This document shows positions 29,322-40,606 of a DNA stretch of 64,000 nt, one piece after another. The stretch's first letter is position 1, and the number at the start of each line of letters is the position of its first letter. The position numbers and the translations under genes were made by a program. The notes under the pieces were generated by a model. The model did no database searches. It had not been told where the DNA came from and was given only the letters and a program-made list of their open reading frames with translations. Source of the DNA: Geopsychrobacter electrodiphilus DSM 16401 (GTDB taxonomy: Bacteria; Desulfobacterota; Desulfuromonadia; Desulfuromonadales; Geopsychrobacteraceae); contig NZ_ARWE01000001.1 of the NCBI RefSeq assembly GCF_000384395.1, positions 3,198,501 to 3,262,500 of the forward strand, written 5' to 3'.

Positions 29322-32300
29322 TTACGCGGCGTGCCATGCCCCTGCAACCAGGGTCATGAGGTTCTCATCCTCGCGCACCGCGCTGAGGGAGTTTAAACTG
29401 ATCCCCTCCTCAACGGCATAAGCCGACATCTGCTGAATGACTGCATCGATATCAGCGGCGGTCAGGGTCTGCCCGCTGGCCAATTGCAGCTCATCGACCT
29501 GATTGTCGCGGCCGACAAAGTAATCCCTGACCGTGATCTGATCGTTGCTGCCATAACCGATTTCCAGATGATTATCATTGCGGAACAGCGCGATCTGCGT
29601 CGGGTCGACTGCCGCACCAAACAGAATGCGGTCGAAACCGGTTAGATCAAAGTTGTTGATGGTGTCCACGCCATCACCGCTGTCGAAGAGATAGCTGTCG
29701 TCACCCTGGGCTCCTCCGAGCCAGTCATTGCCCGCACCGCCAGTGAGCTGATCGTTGCCGCACTCCCCGTAAAGGATATCTTCCCCGGCCCCGCCGAAGA
29801 GCCGATCATGGCCGGCACCGCCATGCAGTTCGTCATCACCCGCTTCACCGTAGAGCAGATCATTGCCGCGTCCGGCGCTGACCCTGTCGTTGCCGGCCCC
29901 GGCGTAAACGCTGTCATCCGCAGCCCCCAAGACGATCAGATCCTGTTTCTTGCTCCCCTCAAAGACTGCGGTCGCTGCTAACAGTTCATCGGTGGTTGCG
30001 CTGCTGCCGTCCGCAAACTCCAGCTTGAGAGGATACACACCGCCCGGCATCTCCACATCGAAGCCTTCGTTCGACTCGGAACCATGAACATCGAGCAGAC
30101 GAATCTGCGCGATCGGCAGGCCATCCCGTTCGGTCAGGCGCACAACAACCTGATCTTTGTCGATATTCTGGCCGAAACGGACCAGGTTCACCCCCTGAAC
30201 ATCCCGGATCAGATCCAGCCCGCCGCCGCGGGAGTAGCGATAGCTGTCATTCCCCGCCCCACCTTCCAGGATATCATTGCCGGCGCCCCCCTCCAGGGTG
30301 TCGTTGCCGGCCAACCCTTGCAGCAGGTTGTCGCCGCTGTTGCCGAGCAGCTCATTATCAAAGGCGTTGCCGACCGCCTGCAAGTCCGCCGCGCCGATCA
30401 AACGCAACGCCTCAAGGTTGGAACCCAAGATGTAATCGATACTCGCCTCGACCCGGTCAAACCCGGCATCACTCGCTTCATAGATGTTGTCATACAGGCT
30501 GTCCACGGCGTAGGTATCGTTACCCAGCCCTCCGATCAACTGATCGTTGCCGGCGCCGCCGTCCAGGCGGTTATCCCCGCTGTTGCCGACGATCAGATTG
30601 CTCAGATCATTCCCGCTGCCGCCGAGATTATCACTGCCGGTCAAGCGCAATTCTTCGACATGGTCAGTCAGCGCATAGGTGATGGAACTGTAAACAACAT
30701 CGTAACCAGCGCCTGCGCTTTCAGTGACGCTATCGGTGACATAGGTCGTGAGCAGCTGATCCGCAACGTCACTGGTCGGAGTCAGGTTCTGAATCTCGAG
30801 AGGCAGTGGTTCTGCTGACGGCAGGGTCAGGGTTTGGTCTTCGGCCGCAGCTGGTACTTGTGACTCAGGTATGCAGACATTCTGCCCTTGGTTGCTGCCG
30901 CCCTTGTTGCCGGGGTTGCCGGGAGCGGTTCCGGGGCCATCATTCAGGTTCACATCATGACCGGGTGGTGGTGGATCCTCACCGTTACCGACCCCTTCGT
31001 TCCCTTTGGGTTGAGCATGATCCTTACCGATCTCGAGCGTCGGCCCGTCGAGCGGCAGGCACTCATGAGCGGGGTCACTCCCGTCATCGCCATCACCGGG
31101 GATGACGCTGACCTCGGCATAGCCGTCGACATAATAGGTGTCATCGCCGCTGCCGCCGGCCATGAGGTCGATTCCCGTCCCCCCGTCAAGCAGGTCGTTG
31201 CCGACCCCGCCGTCCAGGATATCGCGCCCCTCACCACCGTAGAGACAATCGTCGCCAGTACCGCCCCGGAGCAGGTCGTCGCCCGCACCACCATTGAGCA
31301 TGTCATTATTGGTCAGGATTCCGCCGTACCCACCATAATCAAAATATCCACCGTAGGCGCTGTAACCCGGCCCGTCATCCCCACCGTAGAGGAGATCATC
31401 TCCTGCGCCGCCGAACAGGATATCGTCTCCCGAACCCCCATCGAGCTGGTCGTTGCCGGCACCCCCGTCGAGAAAATCATTGTTACTCGATGCTGCGCCG
31501 TAACTGAAATAGTCATAGTAACCACCATAGGCCAAGATGCCGTCATCTCCGCCGTACAGGAAGTCATCACCATCCCCACCGAGCAGGCTGTCGTTCCCCG
31601 CGGCACCGTCCAGCTCATCGTCGCCACCTCGGCCATCAAGCAGATTGGCGTTATCATTACCGATAATCCGGTTATTCTGGGCATTGCCGGTACCATCGGC
31701 GGCATTGGTGCCAGTCAGGGTCAGTTGCTCAACATTTTCCGAGAGGGTGAAGCTGACCTCACTCGCAACGCGATCGTAGCCCTCCCCGGAGGCTTCGATG
31801 ATCTGATCATCCAGGCTGTCGACCAGATAGCTGTCATCGCCGAGACCCCCGATCAGGGTATCATTGGCGTACCCACCATCGAGGAGGTCATTGCCGGCAC
31901 CGCCGTTTAAGATGTTGCTGCCGGAGTTGCCAAGGATTCGGTTATCCAGGGCATTCCCGCTGCCATCGATGTTGGCATAGCCGGTCAAATTGAGGTTTTC
32001 CAGATTGTCGGCCAGACTATAGGTCACAGAGCTTTCGACCTGATCGTCGCCTTCGCCGAGATACTCGATAATCTGGTCACCGGCGGTGTCCACCCTGTAG
32101 CTGTCGTTGCCGCTGCCGCCAGCCATCAGGTCGGCACCGCTGCCACCATCGAGGAAATCGTCGCCGCTACCGCCGAATAGCTGGTCGTCACCGGCCTGAC
32201 CATAAAGAACGTCAGTCCCCTCGCCTCCATCGATACTGTTGCTGGCGCTATTGCCGAAGATAATATTATTGAGCAGATTGCCGCTGCCATTGATGGCGGC

Positions 32301-35300
32301 GCTGCCGGTGAGGGTGAGATTTTCGACATTGGCCGCGAGGGCATAACTGACCGAGCTTTGAACCTGGTCGCTCCACCCGCCGTTGAGAGATTCGACAACC
32401 TGATCGTTCAGGTTATCGACAATATAGGTATCATTGCCGAGGCCGCCGTCAAGGAGATCGGCGCCAGCCCCGCCATCGAGGAGATTGTTGTTGTTATTTC
32501 CGATGATGTGGTTATTCAGACCGTTCCCCGTACCGCGCACGGCGCTGCCGGTCAGGGTGAGGTTCTCGATATTATCCCCAAGGGTTAGGTTGATCCCGGT
32601 TTCCACCGTATCGATCCCCTGATCCGCTTCTTCCACCACAAGGTCGCCAAGGCTATCGAGGCGGTAAATATCGTTTCCGCCACCGCCTCTCAAGATGTCG
32701 CTACCGCTGCCGCCATCAAGCAGGTCGTTACCCTCGCCCCCTTCCAGATGATCGTCCCCGGCTAAACCGAAGAGCTGGTTGTCGCCGGCGTTGCCAATCA
32801 GCAGATTGGCGGAGGCGTTCCCGAAACCACTGATGTCATCACTTCCGCCCAGTTGCAGCTCTTCCAGGTTGGCACCCAGCTGGAAGGAGACGAAGCTTTC
32901 GACCCTGTCGTATCCCTCCCACGCGGCTTCGAGCACCTGGTCGCCGAGATTATCGACCCGATATGTATCGTCACCAGCACCGCCCTGCATGCTGTCCGCC
33001 CCGCTCCCGCCATCCAGCAGATCATTACCGGCCCCGCCGCTGAGGCTGTCATCGCCAGCGCCGCCGTAAAGCAGATCGGACCCATCCAGGCCAGCCAGCA
33101 GATCGTTCCCGGCCAGCCCATCCAGGCGGTTGTCGCCAGAGTTACCGACAACCCGGTTGTCAAGCTCATTACCGGTCCCCTGCAGCGCAGCGCCATCCAG
33201 GCTGAGGTTTTCGACGTTGTCGCCAAGGGCGTAATCGAGGCTGGAACGGACCTCATCGATCCCCTCGCCGACCAGTTCTGTGACCCGGTCCCCGGCATCA
33301 TCGACCAGATAGGTATCATCCCCCTGATTGCCGAACATGCGGTCGGCCCCAGTGCCGCCGTCGAGCAGGTCGTTGCCGGCCTTGGCGATGATGGTGTCAT
33401 TTCCGGCAAAACCCTGCAGCCGGTCCTCGACGCTGGTTCCTTCAATAATGTCATTGCCCTCGGTTCCGTTCAGATCGAAACCTCGGGCAATCAGCTCTGC
33501 GTAAGGCAGAACCGTACCGTCGGCAAACTCAAAACGATCGATGGCATACTGGCCAAAGACGTCGTTGGGATTGAAATTTTCGATGTGGATTTCGTCACCG
33601 GCGTCACCGGTGTTGATCAGCAGGGAGCCGAGCCCGAGGCTGAGGCTGTCACTGCTGATGCCGAAACCAAAACGAAGAGTGTTACTGCCGGTATCGAGAA
33701 TGCTTAGCCGGCCGTCGCCACGTTCGTAAACATACGTGTCCTGTCCAGAACCTCCGTCAACGACATCGCTCCCCGCCCCGGCAAGCAGCAGATCGTCGCC
33801 GGCGCCGCCGTACAGGGTGTCATCGCCGTCGCCACCGTAAAGGGCGTCATCACCGTCATCGCCGTTCAGGGTGTCGCTGCCGGTGCCGCCCACCAGTTGG
33901 TCGTTGCCAAGCCCACCGTCCAATTGATCGTTGCCGGCGTTACCGTACAGGCTGTCGTCGCCGTCGCCGCCGGCAAGAATGTCGTCGCCGCTTTCCCCGG
34001 TGGCGTCGCCGTACAGGACGTCGTTTCCGGTACCGCCGTCAAGCCGGTCGTTGCCGGCACTGCCGACCAGGGTGTCGTCGCCCGCGGCACCGAAAAGCTG
34101 GTCATCCCCGTCGTTACCGTAAAGAGTGTCGTTGTCCAACCCGCCGTCGAGACGATCATTCCCCATCCCGCCGTACAGGCTGTCAATGCCGTCACCGCCG
34201 ATCAGGGTATCATTACCGCCGCCACCGCTGAGCAGGTCGTCGCCAGCGCCCCCGTCGAGACGGTCGTCCCCCTGATAGGCGGCAGCAATGTCGCCGCCGT
34301 CGCCGTAGAGTTTGTCGTCTCCCGCGCCACCGTACAGGAGATCCTGGCCGCCGTATCCCACCAGGAGGTCATTCCCCCTACCGCCATACAGAGTATCGTT
34401 GCCGTGATCCGCCGCCGCCAGATCGCCGGAATCACCATGCAGCTCGTCGTTGCCGTCATCCCCGTAGAGAGTATCGTTGCCGCCGACCCCGAAAAGCAGG
34501 TCGTTCCCTGTGCCACCGTGAAGTTCATCATCACCATGGAGACTGGCGACCAGTTGTGCGGGGCTGGCATCACCGATCAGCGTATCGTCGCCGCTGCCGC
34601 CATAAAGCTTGTCATTCCCGGCATCCCCGGCCAGATAATCGTTGTCCTCGTCGCCGCGCAGCACATCGGCACCGCCACCGCCGTAGAGAAAATCATCCCC
34701 TGCGCCACCGGCCAGATGATCATCCCCCTGCAGCTCGGCACTCAGCGTTTCGGACGGATGATTGTCACCATACAGAATGTCGGCATCAGCGCCACCGAAC
34801 AGCACATCATCCCCGGCACCGCCGATCACCAGATCCTCTCCATCATCACCGAACAGGGTATCGTCCCCCCCCTGGCCGAGGATCTGATCGTCGCCGGCAC
34901 CACCTTCGACATAGTCGTTACCGTCGCGCGCGGCGAGTTGGTCTGATTGCGAATCGGCCCAGATCAGGTCATTCCCCGCTCCGCCGAAGATGATATCCGT
35001 CTCGGATTCACCATGGATTTCGTCATTGCCCGCGCCCCCGAGCAGGATATCGGCCCCGGCGCCGCCGGCCAGAAGATCGTTTTCATCGCCGCCCTCCAGC
35101 ACATCGTCACCGCCGTTGCCGATCAGGATGTCCCGATCCGCGCCGCCCGAGAGTGTGTCGGCACCGTCATTGCCCACCAGCACGTCGTTGCCGGCGTCGC
35201 CGTTCAGGATGACCCCCGCGCTGGCGCTGTTCTCCGGCTGAATCATATGTTCCCAGGATCGGGCCGGCGCCACCCCGTCGGGAGCTTTGGTCGGATGATA

Positions 35301-38288
35301 ATAGGTGATCTTGAACGCGTCATCGGCGCCGATACTGAATTCATAGGTCCAGCCGTCCCCCAGGACCGAATCGCCGGCGTAGCTGCCAGGCGCCACGCCA
35401 CTCCAGAATGAGGCGGCAAGGTAACCGCTCTCCGTCACCACGAGCCCGTCGGCATGGCCGGACTGCCAGCGTTGACTGACATCGGCCCAGAGCGCATCGG
35501 CGGTGATATCCCCCGTGGGCTGGTCGACGTAAAACCATTCGCGGCCATTCGCGGTAATCAGGTCGTCGCCAGCCCCGCCGTTCACCCGGCTGCCGCCCCC
35601 GATCCAGCTGACCAGATCATTGCCGCTGCCCGCCTCGATGATGTCGGCGCCGCCGCGCCCGGCGATCCAGTCGTTACCGGCTCCGCCGTCAAGGATGTCG
35701 TCGCCGCTGCTGCCGAACACCATGTCGCGCCCGGCCTGGGCATAAACTTCCTGCCCGACGCTTGAATCATCGAATATGTAGTTGGCGTTCGCGTCGCCCG
35801 GCGCCACGGCCACCTGCGGCGCAGCCGGGGTGTCCATCAGGTTGATGCCGAACTGCCCCGTTTGAAAGTCGGTCCCCAGGTCGATGCTGCCGCCATCGGC
35901 GAAGGTGAGTACCCAGCTTGATCCTTGAGTCAAGGTGATATTGCCGGAATTGCTGGTCCATTGGTTTGAACCGGTGCCGGATTGAGTGAAAATCCCGGTC
36001 GCCACATCGATAACAGTTCCGTCGGCATCGGCCAGCAGGATCTTTCCCAGGCCGTCACTATCGATCAGGGTGTCGTTCCCGTCGCCGGGTTTGTAGATGT
36101 AGGTGTCGTTGCCTGCACCGCCATTCAGGATGTCGTCGCCGGAGCCGCCCTGTAAGATGTCGTTTCCCGTGCCGCCGATCAGCTGATCGTCACCCTGAGA
36201 ACCGATAAGAATATCGTTCCCCCCGCCGCCGTCGATCTGTTCGATATTTTCAACAAGGGTGCCTGAGAGATCGATGGTATCGGCCAGAACAGTACCTGAG
36301 ATGGTGTCGTTACCATCACCACCGTCAATTTTTTCGATGGAATTGTCGGAAGTCAGCCTGTTGAAACTGATGATGTCATCCCAATTACTGCCGACAATCT
36401 GGTCGATACCTTCCCCGCCATCAACGCTGTCGACCCCGTTATCGGTCCCTTGATAGCCGAAAGTGTCATTGTCATCTCCACCGCTGAGGATGTCATTTCC
36501 TTGGCCTCCTTCGATGTAGTCATTTCCAAAACCACCGGAAACAGTGTCGTTTCCAGCCATGCCGTAAAGATGGTCGTCATGCGCGGCGCCGGCAAGCGTA
36601 TCATTTTCATTCGAACCGAAGGTGTAACGGGCCTGATCCAGCAAACTGCTCCTTTTCCCGGAACTAATACTGATATTTTCGCCATCGGTTCTGATATCGG
36701 TGAAAAGAATCGGCGGACCATCGCCTCCGATGTCGGTGGTATCAGTGAGATTGGCCTTGATCAGACTGGCCAGAAATTCCGCGCGATCAGACAGGTACAT
36801 GTTGGTGAGTTGCCCCTGTCCCGTCTCGGGATTGTAGATATCCAACTCGCCATTCTGATTGAAGTTGCTGTAATCGACACCCTTGACGACGAACGGATTA
36901 CCGTTGACCAGCGCGTAGCGATAGGCAATGTCGTTACGTGCCAGGCCTTCGATTTTGGTGGGGGAGTCAGGGGTGATACTGCCGTCTGCAGCGGCTGTGC
37001 CGAGGAGTTCAATACTCAGGCCGGAAGTATTATCTAGTGCCTGTTCAAGTTCGATGATGCGATTATGAATCGCGGTCCGTTTTAAAAAATCCCCCGCCTT
37101 TATCCACCCATCTACCCCAGCGGCGATATCATTGGGCTTGTCTGCCAGACGAGAGCTCTGATCGGGCAATAACAACCCAGTGAGGGCGTCGAGTAATACT
37201 TCTTCACTTTTGCCCGGGTCGAAAGAAGCAGCTTTTAACAAGGCCCCCGTACCTGTTAGCCCGATATTTGGAGTCAACCGTTCAAACAATGCCTGCACAG
37301 CCAGAGAATCCATAAACGGCTCGATCATATGACTGTTTTGTTCCGTGGTAACGAATTGTTGCTGGCCTGGCTGGGTTCCAGTGATCAGGGTTGAAGAAAC
37401 ACCCGATCCATCATTCCCAGGGACAGAGTCTTCGCTGACCATGACTTGGATATTTCCAAAATCTGCCAAAGGGGGTGTGCTCAGGTGTGGTGCGAAAAAA
37501 GTATCAACGAATTCATCTGTCAGCTTTTTCCCCAAAGAGATAATGCCGACACCATCTCCGGGGAAAGTACTGATGCCGAGATCAGGATCAAAACCTGGAG
37601 CATTGTATGTAACTGTAGCATCGAATAAATCTGGAAATAGGCGCTGTCCAATCGCAGCCAAGTGTCCGCCGAGTGAATGACCTGTGATAGTGACATTATC
37701 CGCGGGGTCCAACAGGCCGAGTCCTGTCCCCGTTTGCGTGGCCACAACCGAGAGATAACGTGGAGGAAGGAGTTGGACAGTGATGTACTCACTTGAGGAT
37801 GGAGCCATCAAGCTTTCTACCAACTCCAACTGCAAAACATCAGTAGCGCCCTCGGGGGCCTGAAGACACTGCACATAGTTGAACAGGCTCACCGCCTGCG
37901 ATATGGCCATGCCGTAACTGCCTATTTCCTGCAGGTCGGCTTTGAAAAGATCTGAATATGCCTGGCCCTCGACGTTTGGTTCAGTCCCGGCAATGGCTAG
38001 GACCTTTTCGACGGTGGCGGAGTTGGTGAACAGGGAGGCTTTGAATCCGGCGGTGTCGTTGGGATGGTAGTCGGCGACTTGCCAACCTTGTCCACCATCG
38101 GTTACAGGGGCGAATATTTTTTCACCGAGGGTATCGATCACACCTGAAAATTGCCCAGGTATCCTGGGGTTGTCTGGGCTGCTGGCATCCTCAATCATCT
38201 CTTGAGGCGTTAGCCCTGAACGCTTGCGCCAATTCACATAGGCCAATGTTGAAAAAAGCGAGTACCGGTAATAATCCTGAATATTCAT
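29322..38288 (-). CDS. Giant RTX protein with N-terminal lipase domain (2988 aa)
   Basis: A predicted type I-secreted Ca-binding protein. Residues 1-340 form an alpha/beta-hydrolase of the lipase class 3/RTX-lipase kind, with nucleophile elbow GHSLGG (Ser205) and a candidate catalytic His in [10 protein letters not shown] (about 330). From about residue 560 to 2900 it carries dozens of GGxGxDxLx nonapeptides. Eight units of another repeat (VDxxxDxVxE...GxDxVxSSVxYxLxxNVExLTLTG) lie between about 1720 and 2560. The seventh unit is split by a ~115-residue non-repeat insert (about 2390-2505), two Tyr/Gly-rich loops lie near 2247-2270 and 2303-2327, and another insert at about 910-1025. There is no N-terminal signal peptide; the C-terminal ~60 residues would hold the secretion signal. 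The start overlaps the preceding gene by 4 nt. Confidence 0.93.
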   Translation of the reverse strand: MNIQDYYRYSLFSTLAYVNWRKRSGLTPQEMIEDASSPDNPRIPGQFSGVIDTLGEKIFAPVTDGGQGWQVADYHPNDTAGFKASLFTNSATVEKVLAIAGTEPNVEGQAYSDLFKADLQEIGSYGMAISQAVSLFNYVQCLQAPEGATDVLQLELVESLMAPSSSEYITVQLLPPRYLSVVATQTGTGLGLLDPADNVTITGHSLGGHLAAIGQRLFPDLFDATVTYNAPGFDPDLGISTFPGDGVGIISLGKKLTDEFVDTFFAPHLSTPPLADFGNIQVMVSEDSVPGNDGSGVSSTLITGTQPGQQQFVTTEQNSHMIEPFMDSLAVQALFERLTPNIGLTGTGALLKAASFDPGKSEEVLLDALTGLLLPDQSSRLADKPNDIAAGVDGWIKAGDFLKRTAIHNRIIELEQALDNTSGLSIELLGTAAADGSITPDSPTKIEGLARNDIAYRYALVNGNPFVVKGVDYSNFNQNGELDIYNPETGQGQLTNMYLSDRAEFLASLIKANLTDTTDIGGDGPPILFTDIRTDGENISISSGKRSSLLDQARYTFGSNENDTLAGAAHDDHLYGMAGNDTVSGGFGNDYIEGGQGNDILSGGDDNDTFGYQGTDNGVDSVDGGEGIDQIVGSNWDDIISFNRLTSDNSIEKIDGGDGNDTISGTVLADTIDLSGTLVENIEQIDGGGGNDILIGSQGDDQLIGGTGNDILQGGSGDDILNGGAGNDTYIYKPGDGNDTLIDSDGLGKILLADADGTVIDVATGIFTQSGTGSNQWTSNSGNITLTQGSSWVLTFADGGSIDLGTDFQTGQFGINLMDTPAAPQVAVAPGDANANYIFDDSSVGQEVYAQAGRDMVFGSSGDDILDGGAGNDWIAGRGGADIIEAGSGNDLVSWIGGGSRVNGGAGDDLITANGREWFYVDQPTGDITADALWADVSQRWQSGHADGLVVTESGYLAASFWSGVAPGSYAGDSVLGDGWTYEFSIGADDAFKITYYHPTKAPDGVAPARSWEHMIQPENSASAGVILNGDAGNDVLVGNDGADTLSGGADRDILIGNGGDDVLEGGDENDLLAGGAGADILLGGAGNDEIHGESETDIIFGGAGNDLIWADSQSDQLAARDGNDYVEGGAGDDQILGQGGDDTLFGDDGEDLVIGGAGDDVLFGGADADILYGDNHPSETLSAELQGDDHLAGGAGDDFLYGGGGADVLRGDEDNDYLAGDAGNDKLYGGSGDDTLIGDASPAQLVASLHGDDELHGGTGNDLLFGVGGNDTLYGDDGNDELHGDSGDLAAADHGNDTLYGGRGNDLLVGYGGQDLLYGGAGDDKLYGDGGDIAAAYQGDDRLDGGAGDDLLSGGGGNDTLIGGDGIDSLYGGMGNDRLDGGLDNDTLYGNDGDDQLFGAAGDDTLVGSAGNDRLDGGTGNDVLYGDATGESGDDILAGGDGDDSLYGNAGNDQLDGGLGNDQLVGGTGSDTLNGDDGDDALYGGDGDDTLYGGAGDDLLLAGAGSDVVDGGSGQDTYVYERGDGRLSILDTGSNTLRFGFGISSDSLSLGLGSLLINTGDAGDEIHIENFNPNDVFGQYAIDRFEFADGTVLPYAELIARGFDLNGTEGNDIIEGTSVEDRLQGFAGNDTIIAKAGNDLLDGGTGADRMFGNQGDDTYLVDDAGDRVTELVGEGIDEVRSSLDYALGDNVENLSLDGAALQGTGNELDNRVVGNSGDNRLDGLAGNDLLAGLDGSDLLYGGAGDDSLSGGAGNDLLDGGSGADSMQGGAGDDTYRVDNLGDQVLEAAWEGYDRVESFVSFQLGANLEELQLGGSDDISGFGNASANLLIGNAGDNQLFGLAGDDHLEGGEGNDLLDGGSGSDILRGGGGNDIYRLDSLGDLVVEEADQGIDTVETGINLTLGDNIENLTLTGSAVRGTGNGLNNHIIGNNNNNLLDGGAGADLLDGGLGNDTYIVDNLNDQVVESLNGGWSDQVQSSVSYALAANVENLTLTGSAAINGSGNLLNNIIFGNSASNSIDGGEGTDVLYGQAGDDQLFGGSGDDFLDGGSGADLMAGGSGNDSYRVDTAGDQIIEYLGEGDDQVESSVTYSLADNLENLNLTGYANIDGSGNALDNRILGNSGSNILNGGAGNDLLDGGYANDTLIGGLGDDSYLVDSLDDQIIEASGEGYDRVASEVSFTLSENVEQLTLTGTNAADGTGNAQNNRIIGNDNANLLDGRGGDDELDGAAGNDSLLGGDGDDFLYGGDDGILAYGGYYDYFSYGAASSNNDFLDGGAGNDQLDGGSGDDILFGGAGDDLLYGGDDGPGYSAYGGYFDYGGYGGILTNNDMLNGGAGDDLLRGGTGDDCLYGGEGRDILDGGVGNDLLDGGTGIDLMAGGSGDDTYYVDGYAEVSVIPGDGDDGSDPAHECLPLDGPTLEIGKDHAQPKGNEGVGNGEDPPPPGHDVNLNDGPGTAPGNPGNKGGSNQGQNVCIPESQVPAAAEDQTLTLPSAEPLPLEIQNLTPTSDVADQLLTTYVTDSVTESAGAGYDVVYSSITYALTDHVEELRLTGSDNLGGSGNDLSNLIVGNSGDNRLDGGAGNDQLIGGLGNDTYAVDSLYDNIYEASDAGFDRVEASIDYILGSNLEALRLIGAADLQAVGNAFDNELLGNSGDNLLQGLAGNDTLEGGAGNDILEGGAGNDSYRYSRGGGLDLIRDVQGVNLVRFGQNIDKDQVVVRLTERDGLPIAQIRLLDVHGSESNEGFDVEMPGGVYPLKLEFADGSSATTDELLAATAVFEGSKKQDLIVLGAADDSVYAGAGNDRVSAGRGNDLLYGEAGDDELHGGAGHDRLFGGAGEDILYGECGNDQLTGGAGNDWLGGAQGDDSYLFDSGDGVDTINNFDLTGFDRILFGAAVDPTQIALFRNDNHLEIGYGSNDQITVRDYFVGRDNQVDELQLASGQTLTAADIDAVIQQMSAYAVEEGISLNSLSAVREDENLMTLVAGAWHAA

Positions 38289-38971
38289 TTAAATCCCCCT
38301 TCTGACATTTTTGGTTTCAATGTCGCCCGAACGACATCACTTCCACCCAACCTAAGAACATCACTTTTCTGTGTAGGCTCATTGCCACAAGACCAGGGAT
38401 GAAAACCTGATCCAGAACCGGACAATCCAATAATTATGTTGTCCCACCAACCTGGATAGATTGAGAAAGCTACCAATTCGCCAAGAACTTCATCACTTTG
38501 AATATCAATCACCTGATAGCTTGTTCTTGCAAAATATTTGTCAATTACACGGTGGTTATCACCTGACTTTAATTGGTTTCGGCTGATAAACTTCTGAACT
38601 CTTTGATGGACTGGCTTACCATTAACCATTGTGTAACGGCTCATTTTGTCACCACCTCCACTTTCAACATATTGGAAGCCAAATTTTGACCAAACTTCGA
38701 TACTGCTATCCCCCAAAAAACCCTCCGCCTCCACCGTTTTGTACACATGCAGCCCCCCCTCCTCACGACACAACCGCTCAGCATCCCGACCAATCATGTA
38801 AACATCCCAGAACGGAAGCGTCAGCAGCACTAGTGCCACCAAAACTAGAAACGGCAAAGCCGATTTAATTTTCCGGTAGAGCCACCAAAACAAACCAAGC
38901 ACCAACGGCAGATACAACGCCACATAAGCCATCTTGCCAAGATCGGTCATATACATATGTTCAGGCAGCAT
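38285..38971 (-). CDS. Two-TM hypothetical protein co-translated with the RTX lipase
   Basis: 228 residues, not recognised. The start is fixed by an AGGAGG six nt before the ATG at 38971; in-frame frames further upstream lie inside the lipase remnant. The N-terminus has two hydrophobic helices (about 10-27 and 34-56) with a short basic turn between. A soluble domain of about 170 residues follows, rich in aromatic residues ([33 protein letters not shown]), probably periplasmic. The 5' end overlaps the lipase remnant by 11 nt and the 3' end overlaps the giant RTX gene by 4 nt. Tight coupling on both sides suggests a lipase-specific helper or self-protection protein, but nothing in the sequence proves either. 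Confidence 0.75.
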   Translation of the reverse strand: MLPEHMYMTDLGKMAYVALYLPLVLGLFWWLYRKIKSALPFLVLVALVLLTLPFWDVYMIGRDAERLCREEGGLHVYKTVEAEGFLGDSSIEVWSKFGFQYVESGGGDKMSRYTMVNGKPVHQRVQKFISRNQLKSGDNHRVIDKYFARTSYQVIDIQSDEVLGELVAFSIYPGWWDNIIIGLSGSGSGFHPWSCGNEPTQKSDVLRLGGSDVVRATLKPKMSEGGFK

Positions 38972-39479
38972 TAAAGACCTCCTCGCGAGGAAGGGTTTTA
39001 TAGAAAAGGCCTGAGTCCTGATTGGCCAGCGCATCGTGATAGGCGATGTCGATACCGGTGGAGGAGTCGGGTGTGAAGGTGCCATCTGCCGTGGTTGTGC
39101 CGAGAAGGTCGAGACTCAGGCCGGTTCGATTGGTCACTTCAATGGAGATATCGTGCAGGCAGGCGATGGTGTGAATATTCCATCTGGTGAAGGTATCGGC
39201 CCCGCCCAACAGCCCGAAAAGGTTTGCAATATTGGTATCAGCATTGCCGCTTAATCCACTGATTAACCCGGTCATGAAACCGGCACCATTAATTGTGAGC
39301 GCTTCAACACCAGTGTCGGGAAACAAGCGGGTAAACGCAGCCGCCAGGTGTCCGCCTAGACTGTGTCCGGTAACCGTCAGTTGCGCTCCGGCAGAGATGG
39401 CCTCTGCTCCCACACGTCGCGGATCGCCAGTGGCATATGTGTGACGAGGGGACGTTGGTAAGTTATGTAAGTTATTCAT
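38961..39479 (-). pseudogene. Truncated paralogue of the RTX-lipase N-terminus
   Basis: A 172-codon frame containing a second GHSLGGHLA elbow. Its C-terminal part (NRTGLSLDLLGTTTADGTFTPDSSTGIDIAYHDAL) aligns with residues ~425-470 of the RTX protein ([27 protein letters not shown]...NDIAYRYAL), and the DNA is also similar there. About 200 residues between these points in the RTX lipase are missing or replaced, and there are no RTX repeats or secretion signal. The first ~11 codons come from the inverted end of the adjacent transposon, whose transposase stop overlaps this ATG (ATGA). So it is a chimeric, 5'-truncated relic. The intact elbow leaves open that a product is made. Confidence 0.75.
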
Positions 39480-40512
39480 CCCCTAACCTTTCCAGCCTGC
39501 TCTGACTTCGCCTGTTCAATCGCCAATTTCACCGCGACGTGGCTCCTGCCCGTCAGCCGACCCAACATCGAAAGTGTCGCGCCAGCTTTTTCGTGCGCGG
39601 CAACAAAGAATAATTTGCGCGCATGACTCACACTCCGACTTCGGCTGGCGCCGAGGATTTGTTCTCGACTGATTCCGCTCTTTTCTGCCACGTCTTGCAA
39701 TATCTCATCGACAGCGAGCTTCTTGCTGTCACCGCCGTGTTCGCTGTCACGCAGTACCGATGCGACGAAATCGCCGTCGCCAAGAATCCTTGCGTCCGAC
39801 AGCTCACGCTCCTCAAGACTTCTTGCCATGATCGCTGCCGACCCGCCGGCGCTTCGGATTAATCCTCCCCCGCGCAATTCCTCGCGGCGCCCCTGACTGA
39901 AACCATCCGCCACGAATCGACGGTAACCGACCACCGCAGTTCTTTGCCGGTCTGAAAATCGCGACAATACCGCCGCGATGTCCTGCACGTCGTAATCTCG
40001 TTTTCCCAGAATCACGGCGTGCCCGGTATATTGATACGTGGCCAACTCGTCGAGACTCCTGACGATACCGGCACGGACAGGGTTGAGATGGATGTAACGG
40101 ACCAGCTCCAGAAAATAGGCCTCCTCATCAACCACAATGCTCTTGAACCGGTTCTGAAACAAATGCCCCTGTCGTTTGTGCCGCAAGTTGTACGTCACGG
40201 CATGCCCGGTCATCAAGCGGCGCATCATCGGCGATAAACGTCCCTCGCCGCCGCGCAACAACAGATGGAAATGATTCGACATCAAAGCCCATGCATAGAG
40301 CTGTGGGCCTCCTGGCATACTGACGCCATCCGTCAAGCGCTTCAAAAAACCGTCCCGGTCATCATCGTCACGAAAAAGATCCTGCCCTTCGATCCCTCGC
40401 GCCATGACGTGATGAACCAATCCCGGCATATCCAGTCTCGGCTGCCTCGGCAATTCCGCCCCTCCACTTTCTCGATTTCATCTGATAACTTACATAACTT
40501 ACCTACGTCCCC
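39448..40512. mobile_element. 1065-bp RAYT-type element with 28-bp inverted ends
   Basis: The left end (39448-39475) begins GGGGACGTTGGTAAGTTATG. The right end (40485-40512), read on the other strand, begins GGGGACGTAGGTAAGTTATG. The two 28-bp ends match at 27 positions. They enclose a single REP-associated tyrosine transposase gene and sit exactly at the borders of two broken genes, the lipase remnant on the left and an hlyD remnant on the right. Whether insertion broke them or an adjacent deletion followed cannot be told, since no target duplication is visible. Confidence 0.85.
39476..40453 (-). CDS. REP-associated tyrosine transposase (Y1/HUH)
   Basis: 325 residues. The N-terminal Y1-transposase core starts MPRQPRLDMPGLVHHVMARG and includes the HUH pair in MSNHFHLLLRG (about 58-68) and the catalytic Tyr in ELVRYIHLNPVRAG (about 120). 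The core is intact, so it may be active. A C-terminal extension (about 230-320) with ISREQILGASRSRS and LGRLTGRSHVAVKLAIE resembles the DnaA-type helix-turn-helix often carried by this group. Such enzymes nick single-stranded palindromic ends. It is the only gene inside the element. Confidence 0.93.
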   Translation of the reverse strand: MPRQPRLDMPGLVHHVMARGIEGQDLFRDDDDRDGFLKRLTDGVSMPGGPQLYAWALMSNHFHLLLRGGEGRLSPMMRRLMTGHAVTYNLRHKRQGHLFQNRFKSIVVDEEAYFLELVRYIHLNPVRAGIVRSLDELATYQYTGHAVILGKRDYDVQDIAAVLSRFSDRQRTAVVGYRRFVADGFSQGRREELRGGGLIRSAGGSAAIMARSLEERELSDARILGDGDFVASVLRDSEHGGDSKKLAVDEILQDVAEKSGISREQILGASRSRSVSHARKLFFVAAHEKAGATLSMLGRLTGRSHVAVKLAIEQAKSEQAGKVRG

Positions 40513-40600
40513 TTAGATATACTCTCCTTTTCCCTACCTTGATTTCCGCGGCAACGGTCATTCCCGATGTGATGGTGGTCGTTATCCCCTTAACGTGCAA
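40513..40600 (-). pseudogene. Remnant of a second hlyD (C-terminal 27 codons)
   Basis: Directly after the stop of the DUF2339 gene, the same frame continues as LHVKGITTTITSGMTVAAEI then KVGKRRVY and ends where the transposon's inverted end begins. This matches the very conserved C-terminus of type I secretion adaptors; compare PITVGMSVTSEVKVGKRR in the intact HlyD of this window. Only this piece survives: the final LPLI-type tail is replaced by transposon sequence and nothing of the rest remains upstream. It shows that a second type I secretion adaptor gene once lay here. Confidence 0.75.
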
Positions 40601-40606
40601 TGCAGA

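Noticed and set aside
30888-31910. Plus-strand frames up to 340 codons opposite the RTX gene
   Set aside because: The sense frame encodes regular Ca-binding nonapeptides; the antisense Val/Ile/Ala-rich strings are the complement of those repeats.
29700-36600. Dense short DNA repeats that could suggest a CRISPR or satellite array
   Set aside because: The repeats are imperfect, in frame and encode GGxGxDxLx units; there are no constant-length spacers.
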